This document shows positions 17,047 to 23,847 of a stretch of DNA of 64,000 nucleotides, in pieces (position 1 is the first letter of the stretch; every line of letters begins with the position of its first letter). This DNA comes from an uncultured bacterium (GTDB lineage Bacteria; Bacillota; Clostridia; Lachnospirales; Lachnospiraceae). The notes beneath the pieces are model-generated. The model ran no database searches and was not told the DNA's origin. It worked only from the letters and a program-made list of their open reading frames with translations. The stretch is taken from NCBI GenBank assembly GCA_947381965.1, contig CANCXX010000024.1:1-64000 (forward strand), given 5' to 3'. The position numbers and the translations under genes are program-made.

Positions 17047-17084
17047 TTCACAGTTTGTTCATAAGTTTGTAAACAAATTGTGAA
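17047..17084. promoter_or_regulatory. imperfect inverted repeat in divergent region
   Basis: Arms TTCACAGTTTGTT (17047-17059) and AACAAATTGTGAA (17072-17084) differ at one position and flank a 12-bp spacer. It lies between the divergent lipoprotein and alpha-glucosidase genes, so it is a candidate operator for one or both. Confidence 0.4.
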
Positions 17085-17137
17085 GACTTGTTTATTTAAA
17101 GAAAATCAGCTAAAATGTATCCAAAGCGCCGGGCTAT

Positions 17138-17188
17138 TTGCGAAACACGCCAATGCAGAAGTACCAGGCAGATTTATAAGTTTCGCAA
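17138..17188. promoter_or_regulatory. spaced perfect inverted repeat upstream of alpha-glucosidase
   Basis: TTGCGAAAC at 17138-17146 and its exact complement GTTTCGCAA at 17180-17188 are centred 42 bp apart, about four helical turns. A TATTATAC box follows at 17190. Two half sites on one DNA face could bind a LacI-type regulator, but the full LacI palindrome is absent. Confidence 0.4.
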
Positions 17189-17224
17189 CTATTATACAGC
17201 CTGTTGGGAAAGGAGAATGGAAAG

Positions 17225-18874
17225 GTGACAGGTAAGAATATATTAACAGACGGTGAAAAGTGGTGGAAAGGAGCCGTCATTTACCAGATTTATCCCCGCA
17301 GCTTTGCAGACAGCAATAAAGATGGCATTGGGGACATTCAGGGGATTATTTCCAGGCTGGATTATCTGGAAAATCTGGGGATAGATGCCATATGGCTTTC
17401 TCCGGTGTGCAAGTCTCCACAGGACGATAATGGGTATGATATCTCAGACTATCAGGATATAGATCCCATGTTTGGAACGCTGGCAGATATGGAGATGCTG
17501 ATAGAAGAGGCAGGAAAGCATCACATCCGAATTATTATGGATTTGGTGCTGAACCATTCCTCAGATGAACATTACTGGTTTTTGGAGGCAAAAAAGAGCA
17601 GAGACAATCCATATCATGATTATTATATCTGGAGGGATGGTACAGAAGGAATTCTGCCAAATGATATGGGGGCTGCTTTTGGAGGTCCGGCCTGGGAGTG
17701 GGTCCCTGGGCTGGAACAGTATTATTTTCACCAGTTTTCGGTAAAGCAGCCGGATCTAAACTGGGAAAATCCCAAACTTCGCCAGGAAATTTATGATATG
17801 ATTAACTGGTGGATTCAAAAAGGAGTGGGAGGATTCCGGCTGGATGTAATTGACCAGATTGCAAAGGAGCCAGATAAAAAAATTACCAATAATGGCCCCA
17901 GGCTTCATGAATATTTAAGGGAGATGAGCAGGGAAACTTTCCAAAAGGCCGATCTTGTTACCGTAGGGGAGACATGGGGAGCCACAACAGAGCTTGCAAA
18001 GCTGTACAGTAAGCCGGATAACAGTGAGCTGTCCATGGTGTTTCAATTCGAACATATCTGTCTGGACCAGATAGAGGGAAAAGAAAAATGGGATTTATCT
18101 CCGCTGCCTTTTCTTAAGCTGAAGGAGGTGTTTAGCCGGTGGCAGAGAGAACTTTACGGAAAAGGATGGAATAGTCTTTTCTGGAACAATCACGACTTGC
18201 CAAGAATTGTGTCCCGCTGGGGAAATGATGGGAAGTACCGGACAGAGTCTGCCAAAATGCTTGCAATTCTTCTTCATGGTATGCAGGGAACTCCCTATAT
18301 TTATCAGGGGGAAGAGCTTGGAATGACAAATATTCAATATGGAATAGAGGAATACCGTGATATTGAAACCCTTAATTTATATAAGGAGCGGATGGAAAAA
18401 GGATATACGGAAAGAGAGATTATGGAGTCTGTCCATGCCAAAAGCCGTGATAATGCAAGAACGCCAATGCAGTGGGATGATAAGGAAAATGCGGGATTTA
18501 CGGAAGGAACACCATGGATAAAAGTAAATCCAAATTATCTGAAAATCAATGCAAAGGCCCAGATAAATGATGAAGATTCTGTTTTTAACTGTTATAAAAA
18601 GCTGATTTTGCTTCGCAAGGAAAATTCGGTATTTGTTGATGGAAGTTTTCAAATGCTGCTTGAGAACGATGAAAATATTTTTGCTTATACCAGAACCAAT
18701 AGGGACTCCACACTTTTGGTGGTCTGTAATTTTTATGATAAGACGCTGGAGTATCCGCTAAAGCAGGAAGACGAGCCCATGGAGCTGCTTATCAGTAATT
18801 ATAAAGATGCGGAAAAATCCATACGGCTTCGCCCATATGAAGCAAGGATGTATTTAAAGAAGTTAAAGCCCTGA
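17225..18874 (+). CDS. GH13 alpha-glucosidase (oligo-1,6-glucosidase type)
   Basis: The 549-residue cytosolic enzyme starts near the barrel entry KGAVIYQIYPRSF. Catalytic regions are MDLVLNHSSD, GFRLDVID (nucleophile near 204), GETWG (acid/base near 248) and NNHDLPR (near 320), with the QPDLNW region V of oligo-1,6-glucosidases. The Val after the nucleophile is the residue tied to alpha-1,6 specificity in isomaltases, so isomalto-oligosaccharides are the likely substrates. I choose the GTG at 17225 because AAAGGAG lies 9 nt before it; an in-frame TTG at 17204 lies upstream of that site. It is monocistronic, ended by a hairpin. Confidence 0.9.
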   Translation: MTGKNILTDGEKWWKGAVIYQIYPRSFADSNKDGIGDIQGIISRLDYLENLGIDAIWLSPVCKSPQDDNGYDISDYQDIDPMFGTLADMEMLIEEAGKHHIRIIMDLVLNHSSDEHYWFLEAKKSRDNPYHDYYIWRDGTEGILPNDMGAAFGGPAWEWVPGLEQYYFHQFSVKQPDLNWENPKLRQEIYDMINWWIQKGVGGFRLDVIDQIAKEPDKKITNNGPRLHEYLREMSRETFQKADLVTVGETWGATTELAKLYSKPDNSELSMVFQFEHICLDQIEGKEKWDLSPLPFLKLKEVFSRWQRELYGKGWNSLFWNNHDLPRIVSRWGNDGKYRTESAKMLAILLHGMQGTPYIYQGEELGMTNIQYGIEEYRDIETLNLYKERMEKGYTEREIMESVHAKSRDNARTPMQWDDKENAGFTEGTPWIKVNPNYLKINAKAQINDEDSVFNCYKKLILLRKENSVFVDGSFQMLLENDENIFAYTRTNRDSTLLVVCNFYDKTLEYPLKQEDEPMELLISNYKDAEKSIRLRPYEARMYLKKLKP

Positions 18875-18924
18875 GCGTTGATTACTTTAAGATTAATGCA
18901 GTGCTGTACTGGTGTGCAGAGTGC

Positions 18925-18954
18925 AAGGCAGGAAAGGGGCGCTTTTCCTGCCTT
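18925..18954. terminator. hairpin between convergent genes
   Basis: A perfect 11-bp stem AAGGCAGGAAA/TTTCCTGCCTT lies between the ends of the alpha-glucosidase (plus) and rsgA (minus). T-tails are short on both strands, so termination efficiency is uncertain. Confidence 0.6.
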
Positions 18955-18994
18955 GTTAAGGTTAGGGGCAAAAGAGGGTTTATAGCGGCCTTGG

Positions 18995-20035
18995 TTATGG
19001 GGTAAAACGGTTTCGTTTTTTCTTTCCGGAAGTCCGCTGCTGTTTCATTTTCAAAATCTGTTCCCGCTGCCTGGCATATTTTTCTTCTCTCTGAATATTC
19101 AGGTAATTTTTCCATCGCCGTTTATCAAGGGAGCCGTTTCCTAATGCGGCAAGGATGGAACAGCCAGGTTCGCTGGTATGTGTGCAGTTTCGAAATCGGC
19201 AGGAGGCGGACAGGTTTTCAATATCCGTAAAAGAGCTTTGCACTCCTTCCTCAATTTCGCTGACAATCAGTTTCCGTATTCCTGGTGTGTCTATCAGGCA
19301 TCCGCCACCAATTATGGTTTGTCCGTCCGGCAGTCTGATATGCTCCGGAAGAAACAGGCATTGTCTGTAAGTTGTGGTGTGTCTGCCCTGTGCGTCAGAA
19401 GTGCGGATGGCGCCGGTTAGCATTTCTTCTTTTCCCATAAGGCAGTTTGCCAGTGAAGATTTTCCGACACCAGATGAACCAAGCAAAACAATGGTTTTTC
19501 CTTTTTCAAAAAAGCGTGCCATTTGATAGATTCCCTCTCCGGTTACGGAACTGATGCAGAAGGCCTCTATACCGGGAGCCGTGCTGACAAGCAGGGACAA
19601 ATAGGTTTCTTTATCTTCGCATAAATCTGCTTTGGTCAGAATGACAACCGGCAATGCGCCGCTTTGCCATGCAACGGTTAAATACCGCTCCAGCTTTGAG
19701 GGATGAAAGTCCTGGTTTAGAGACATGACGATAAATACATAATCAAAGTTTGCCGCTACTGCCTGATCAGGCAGTCCTTGGGTGGCATTGAGCCGCATAA
19801 GTACAGATCTTCTGGGAAGAATTTCTGTAATCAAGCTATCGCCGGAAGAATTATAGTTTATCTGCACGTAATCACCCACGGTTGGGAATTCGGCGGTTTC
19901 ACTGGTATGATAGAAGTTAACTGTTTTTAGTTTTCCATAAAATGACTTCCCCTTATTCCATAGTTCGTATCTGTCACGGTGAACAGCAGTGACCATGGCA
20001 GCAGAAGGGAGGTCTGGTATTGTATATTTTTCCAT
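18995..20035 (-). CDS. rsgA: ribosome small-subunit GTPase RsgA
   Basis: RsgA is a circularly permuted GTPase that checks late 30S maturation. The product has an OB-fold N terminus (VGDYVQINY), the G4-like motif TKADL, the P-loop GSSGVGKSS, the G3-like DTPG, and a C-terminal zinc site built from CRFRNCTHTSEPGC. The start at 20035 lies two bases after the stop of a possible leader ORF. An ATG four codons upstream (20047) overlaps the AAAGGA site and is less likely. It diverges from the usual RsgA in lacking prpC-stk neighbours, so it may be a second copy. Confidence 0.92.
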   Translation of the reverse strand: MEKYTIPDLPSAAMVTAVHRDRYELWNKGKSFYGKLKTVNFYHTSETAEFPTVGDYVQINYNSSGDSLITEILPRRSVLMRLNATQGLPDQAVAANFDYVFIVMSLNQDFHPSKLERYLTVAWQSGALPVVILTKADLCEDKETYLSLLVSTAPGIEAFCISSVTGEGIYQMARFFEKGKTIVLLGSSGVGKSSLANCLMGKEEMLTGAIRTSDAQGRHTTTYRQCLFLPEHIRLPDGQTIIGGGCLIDTPGIRKLIVSEIEEGVQSSFTDIENLSASCRFRNCTHTSEPGCSILAALGNGSLDKRRWKNYLNIQREEKYARQREQILKMKQQRTSGKKKRNRFTP

Positions 20036-20037
20036 TT

Positions 20038-20184
20038 TTATATCCATTCCTTTCTGTTTTCAAATTGTTGTGCGCTTGTGGTTTTATGAAGAGCGCAGAC
20101 AAATTTCCCCAGAGCATTTTTCAAATACGCTCTAATCTTAATGTCCGCAAGCAACGGGACATGTGTGCATGCTGGCATACACAT
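20038..20184 (-). CDS. possible 48-residue leader ORF of rsgA
   Basis: On the minus strand AAAGGAGG lies 11 nt before an ATG that opens a 48-codon frame (starting MCMPACTHVPLL). Its TAA ends two bases before the rsgA ATG. This arrangement would couple rsgA translation to the small ORF. The peptide resembles nothing I know, and codon use does not decide the matter. Confidence 0.35.
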   Translation of the reverse strand: MCMPACTHVPLLADIKIRAYLKNALGKFVCALHKTTSAQQFENRKEWI

Positions 20185-20310
20185 TTGGCCCTTGCCCTCC
20201 TTTAATTTGGGGACAGCGTTTTTTATTTTGTGATGGATATATGGTCTGCATATGACATGGTTTTTCTGCCCGTGTTTTTAAATATAATTTCTGGACAGCA
20301 GACTAATTTT

Positions 20311-20370
20311 GGACATAAAAAGACCGCGGCATAAATGTATATTGTTAATGCAAAAAGAATACGCCGCGGT
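20311..20370 (-). terminator. terminator of the 29-codon gene
   Basis: On the minus strand ACCGCGGC and GCCGCGGT form a perfect 8-bp GC-rich stem around a 32-nt loop, followed by CTTTTTA. It ends the short transcript from the 29-codon gene and insulates the rsgA leader. Confidence 0.65.
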
Positions 20371-20384
20371 TAACTTGTGAATTG

Positions 20385-20474
20385 TTAAAATAAAGATGCT
20401 TTTAACTTTCGCAGTCCGGGGGTAATCATTTGCAGGCCAAAGCTGGGTTTAATAAAATTTGTCTGTCTCAACAT
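20385..20474 (-). CDS. 29-residue peptide gene, unknown
   Basis: A complete small transcription unit: promoter TTGACA-17-TATGCT, a near-perfect AAAGGAGGT 7 nt before the ATG, a 29-codon frame starting MLRQTNF and ending KLKASLF, then a terminator. The peptide is basic (two Arg, four Lys, no acidic residues) with hydrophobic residues between, and contains no Cys or Trp. It could be a signalling or antimicrobial-like peptide, a RiPP precursor lacking nearby enzymes, or a regulatory leader. It runs divergently from the ZTP riboswitch. Confidence 0.6.
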   Translation of the reverse strand: MLRQTNFIKPSFGLQMITPGLRKLKASLF

Positions 20475-20515
20475 ATGAATTACCTCCTTTTCAAAATTAT
20501 TAAGCAACTGTATAA

Positions 20516-20544
20516 AGCATAGGACAGAGAAAGAGATTTGTCAA
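20516..20544 (-). promoter_or_regulatory. promoter of the 29-codon gene
   Basis: Minus-strand TTGACA (20544-20539), 17 bp, then TATGCT (20521-20516). Transcription would start near 20509, giving a leader of about 34 nt that carries the AAAGGAGGT site. Confidence 0.65.
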
Positions 20545-20616
20545 TGCAAAACTGATTTCGTAATTAAAAAATTTCCCTCTTGCAAATCGGTATATTTTCC
20601 CTTATCATAATAACAG

Positions 20617-20735
20617 ATACACGACTGACGGAAGCAGGAAACGCCTGTGTAGGAGTACCTACGGGAAGTGTATAAATAAGAAATGAGCCGACCGTCTGGG
20701 CAGCCTGGTGAAGGTATGTCCAGGCGATTTTGTAT
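20617..20735 (+). promoter_or_regulatory. ZTP (pfl) riboswitch
   Basis: The leader carries the conserved pfl elements: CGACTGACGGAA near 20622, a hairpin region with CCTACGGGAAGTGTA and the 3' core GCCGACCGTCTGGGCA (20687-20702). P1 can form between ATACAC (20617-20622) and GTGTAT (20668-20673). Downstream, GCCTGG and CCAGGC (20703-20724) form a hairpin followed by ATTTTG, a likely regulated terminator. ZTP riboswitches sense the AICAR derivatives ZMP/ZTP. The two genes downstream act on AICAR and FAICAR, so the fit is very good. Confidence 0.85.
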
Positions 20736-20760
20736 TCTGGATAGAATGGAGGAAAACGAG

Positions 20761-21474
20761 ATGAAAATGTTGTCACTTGAACAGGAGCTTGCGGAAAATG
20801 CGTATCCGGGAAGGGGAATTGTCATTGGCAGGTCTAAGGATGGTGCAAAGGCTGTGACGGCTTATTTTATTATGGGAAGAAGCGTCAACAGCCGTAACCG
20901 TATTTTTGTATCAGAGGGAGAAGGAATCAGAACTCAGGCCCATGACCCGTCCAAATTGGAAGACCCCAGTCTGATAATTTACGCACCAGTCAGAGTGCTG
21001 CCTCATATGACGATTGTTACCAATGGAGATCAGACGGATACGGTTTATGACGGTATGGAAAAAGGAATGACTTTTGAGCAGTCTTTAAGGAGTCGTGAAT
21101 TTGAGCCGGACGGTCCCAATTATACTCCCAGAATTTCAGGGATTATGAATGTAAAAGATGGTATTTTTGATTATGCAATGTCCATATTAAAAAGTAATAA
21201 TGGAAACCCGGAAAGCTGTAACCGGTATACGTACTCTTATGAAAATCCGGCAGCCGGAGAGGGGCATTTTATCCATACCTATATGCACGATGGCAATCCG
21301 CTTCCAAGTTTTGAGGGAGAGCCCAAATGTGTGGAAATTTCCGGCGATATTGATGCGTTTACAGATAAGGTATGGAGCAATTTAAATGAGGAAAACAAAG
21401 TATCCTTATTTGTAAGATACATTGACATTGCCACAGGAAAATATGAAACACGCATAATAAACAAAAACAAATAA
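20761..21474 (+). CDS. purO: IMP cyclohydrolase, PurO type
   Basis: The 237-residue protein matches the archaeal-type IMP cyclohydrolase family, which closes FAICAR to IMP: NAYPGRGIVIGRS near the start, a YFIMGRSVNSRNR segment, and YTPRISGIMN. In most bacteria this step is done by the N-terminal half of PurH. The ATG at 20761 follows GGAGG at 8 nt. The frame stays open upstream into the riboswitch, but that part is RNA structure and not coding. It is paired with a stand-alone AICAR transformylase, from which a repeat array separates it. Confidence 0.9.
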   Translation: MKMLSLEQELAENAYPGRGIVIGRSKDGAKAVTAYFIMGRSVNSRNRIFVSEGEGIRTQAHDPSKLEDPSLIIYAPVRVLPHMTIVTNGDQTDTVYDGMEKGMTFEQSLRSREFEPDGPNYTPRISGIMNVKDGIFDYAMSILKSNNGNPESCNRYTYSYENPAAGEGHFIHTYMHDGNPLPSFEGEPKCVEISGDIDAFTDKVWSNLNEENKVSLFVRYIDIATGKYETRIINKNK

Positions 21475-21481
21475 TAATAGG

Positions 21482-21698
21482 TGCGGAACTGGAAACAGCA
21501 TTTGCCGTCCATATGCCCAGAGAATTTATGTACGCCAAGCGGACAGAAATTGCTCTGAGGGAAAAGGCATATGGAGGGGGAATGCGGAACTGGAAACAGC
21601 ATTTGCCTGTCCATATGCCCAGAGAATTTATGTACGCCAAGCGGACAGAAATTGCTCTGAGGGAAAAGGCATATGGAGGGGGAAATGCGGAACTGGAA
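21482..21698. repeat. tandem 101/103-bp structured repeat in the purine operon
   Basis: Two near-identical units (21482-21582 and 21583-21685) and a partial third copy (21686-21698) each begin TGCGGAACTGGAA. The units differ by two single-base insertions. Each contains an inverted repeat, CCATATGCC with GGCATATGG, enclosing CAGAG/CTCTG, so each unit can fold into a hairpin. The array lies between two co-transcribed genes. A related unit of the same period lies in the gal operon (57612-57741). Confidence 0.9.
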
Positions 21699-21711
21699 TA
21701 GGAGAAAAATA

Positions 21712-22890
21712 ATGAATGAAATTCAATTAAAGTATGGATGTAATCCAAATCAAAAACCCTCCCGTATTTTTATGGAGGATGGAAGTGAACTGCCAGTTAA
21801 GGTTTTAAATGGCAGGCCCGGTTATATTAATTTCCTTGATGCGTTTAACGGGTGGCAGCTGGTAAAGGAATTGAAGGAGGCGGCAAACCTTCCGGCGGCG
21901 GCTTCTTTTAAGCATGTTTCCCCCGCAGGGGCGGCAGTGGGGCTACCTCTTTCGGAAACTCTGGCGAAAATTTACTGGGTGGATGATTTGGGAGAGCTTT
22001 CCCCGCTTGCCTGCGCTTATGCGAGAGCAAGGGGAGCAGACAGAATGTCTTCTTTTGGGGATTTTATAGCCCTTTCGGATGTGTGCGACGAGGACACGGC
22101 AAGATTAATTAAGCGGGAAGTGTCAGACGGTGTGATTGCGCCGGGGTATACAAAAGAAGCGATGGAACTTTTGATGGCCAAGAAAAAGGGGAACTATAAT
22201 ATTATCCAGATTGACCCTGCTTATGTGCCTGCGCCTGTGGAGAGGAAGCAGGTGTTTGGAATCACCTTTGAACAGGGAAGGAATGAACTGGATATTAACG
22301 ATGAACTGCTTTCAAATATTGTAACTGAAAATAAGAAGCTTTCCAAAGAGGCGGAACTGGATATGAAAATATCCCTGATTACCTTAAAATATACCCAGTC
22401 AAATTCAGTCTGTTATGTAAAGGGCGGACAGGCAATCGGCATTGGGGCTGGGCAGCAGTCCAGGGTGCACTGTACCAGATTGGCAGGGCAGAAGGCGGAC
22501 AATTGGTATTTGCGGCAGGCGCCTCAGGTTTTGAATCTGCAGTTCATAGAGTCTCTTGGCCGCGCGGACAGGGATAATACTATAGATGTTTATATAGGTG
22601 ATGAATATGAAGATGTACTAAGAGACGGAGAATGGCAGAAGCGCTTCAGGGAAAAACCCCCTGTTTTTACCAGAGAGGAAAAACGTGTGTGGCTGGACGG
22701 CAATAAGGAAGTGACCCTTGGATCAGACGCTTTCTTTCCGTTTTCCGATAATATTGAACGTGCCTATAAGAGCGGCGTAAAATATATTGCGCAGCCAGGC
22801 GGTTCTGTCCGGGACGACCTGGTGATTGAATGCTGTAATAGGTATAACATGGTAATGGCATTTACCGGAATAAGGTTATTCCACCATTAA
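21712..22890 (+). CDS. purH: stand-alone AICAR transformylase (PurH C-terminal type)
   Basis: The 392-residue protein corresponds to the AICAR formyltransferase part of PurH, which uses 10-formyl-THF to make FAICAR. It shows ASFKHVSPAGAAVG near residue 62, the KYTQSNSVCYVKGGQAIGIGAGQQSR core with the Lys-His-type catalytic region, and AFFPFSDNIERA and YIAQPGGSVRDD near the end. The cyclohydrolase half is absent and is supplied by the preceding gene. The start at 21712 follows TAGGAG at 7 nt. Confidence 0.93.
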   Translation: MNEIQLKYGCNPNQKPSRIFMEDGSELPVKVLNGRPGYINFLDAFNGWQLVKELKEAANLPAAASFKHVSPAGAAVGLPLSETLAKIYWVDDLGELSPLACAYARARGADRMSSFGDFIALSDVCDEDTARLIKREVSDGVIAPGYTKEAMELLMAKKKGNYNIIQIDPAYVPAPVERKQVFGITFEQGRNELDINDELLSNIVTENKKLSKEAELDMKISLITLKYTQSNSVCYVKGGQAIGIGAGQQSRVHCTRLAGQKADNWYLRQAPQVLNLQFIESLGRADRDNTIDVYIGDEYEDVLRDGEWQKRFREKPPVFTREEKRVWLDGNKEVTLGSDAFFPFSDNIERAYKSGVKYIAQPGGSVRDDLVIECCNRYNMVMAFTGIRLFHH

Positions 22891-22951
22891 AAAAGTAAGG
22901 TTTATCAGTGCAGTATCAAAGGAGCAGCCTGCAATAGGCAGAAGGATAGGA

Positions 22952-23149
22952 ATGGATAATATAGATGAAGTAATCCAATTGCTGGATTCTATGGCTCAGA
23001 ATGGAGTCAGTCGTATAAAGGTGGAAACATCGGAAAAGGAAACGGAAGGAAGCTTCCGAAAGACATATCATCATGGAAGATGTGATGTGGGAAGCCCCTT
23101 TGCAACAGGAAGGCTTTTTGACCTGGGAGAGGAGTCCGGGCAGCAGTAG
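22952..23149 (+). CDS. small conserved-looking protein, unknown
   Basis: A 65-residue frame starts MDNIDEVIQLLDSMAQNG after GAAGG at 6 nt. It contains HHGRCDVGSPF, which looks like a conserved C-terminal signature with Cys and two His. I recall similar short clostridial hypothetical proteins but assign no function. It follows purH by 61 nt and is closed by a terminator, so it may belong to the purine transcript. Confidence 0.65.
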   Translation: MDNIDEVIQLLDSMAQNGVSRIKVETSEKETEGSFRKTYHHGRCDVGSPFATGRLFDLGEESGQQ

Positions 23150-23165
23150 GCAAATGATGGATAAA

Positions 23166-23206
23166 AAACAGGCCTTTGGAATGGATAAAGCTCCAAAGGT
23201 CTGTTT
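23166..23206. terminator. terminator between convergent genes
   Basis: CAGGCCTTTGGA (23169-23180) pairs with TCCAAAGGTCTG (23192-23203) over 12 bp with one G-U. TTT follows on the plus side and an A-run precedes it, giving a T-run on the minus strand, so it can serve both directions. Confidence 0.8.
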
Positions 23207-23222
23207 AGAGTAGGAAATTATG

Positions 23223-23720
23223 TTAAAGTGCACGCTGGATTTCACCGCATCCGATTTTGACGCCGGCATTTCCGGAGGGCTGGGAGGTAAAATCGTCAGG
23301 ACCGGAATGGATAATGACGGATTTGCCTATAATTTCTTCTATAGTAAAACGTTTGTCATAAAAAGCAGACCAGGCGTACCCCTGATTCCCAAGAAGCGGG
23401 AGCAAATCGCCTGCATGGTCAGGGTGGGGCGCTCCTTCTGGATTGTAATGTTCCCCTGTATTTTGAAAGCTGCCGGAACAATCGCCAAAATCGTGGATAT
23501 GAAGGGCGTAGAAGTTACTTGCCCCTTCTTCGGAAATATTGGGCAGTCCAAAAACTTCCGCTTCTATCAATACGCCGCCGTAAGAGGTGGGATAAAACTT
23601 TATAAGGCCGCTTAGTCCTGGATGTTCTGGGTTTCCTGTAATCCATGCGGCTGCGCCGGGCCGCTCATAAGATAATTGCTGGATAAAATTGATTCTTGGA
23701 GTAATCTGGTTAGAATACAT
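23223..23720 (-). CDS. sodC: Cu/Zn superoxide dismutase family protein, cytosolic
   Basis: The 165-residue protein has the metal ligands of SodC: LHIHDFGDC near residue 73, GEHYNPEGAPHPDHAGDLL, and a C-terminal VIIHSGPDDF with PSGNAGVKIGCG. The family converts superoxide to oxygen and peroxide. Unlike most bacterial SodC it has no signal peptide or lipobox: the chain starts MYSNQITPRINFIQQ and appears cytosolic. The loop around the active-site Arg is altered (KIGCGEI), so activity should not be assumed. It is its own transcript, convergent with the small gene at 22952. Confidence 0.85.
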   Translation of the reverse strand: MYSNQITPRINFIQQLSYERPGAAAWITGNPEHPGLSGLIKFYPTSYGGVLIEAEVFGLPNISEEGASNFYALHIHDFGDCSGSFQNTGEHYNPEGAPHPDHAGDLLPLLGNQGYAWSAFYDKRFTIEEIIGKSVIIHSGPDDFTSQPSGNAGVKIGCGEIQRAL

Positions 23721-23847
23721 AGTAAGTCCCTATTGATTTTTTAATTATAATATGCTAAGAAAAATTTAAGATGAATAAATTCCTTATATGTAGTATAGTT
23801 ATATTGGATTTTTGATAAAAATATAGTTGGAAAGAGAGATGAAATAA

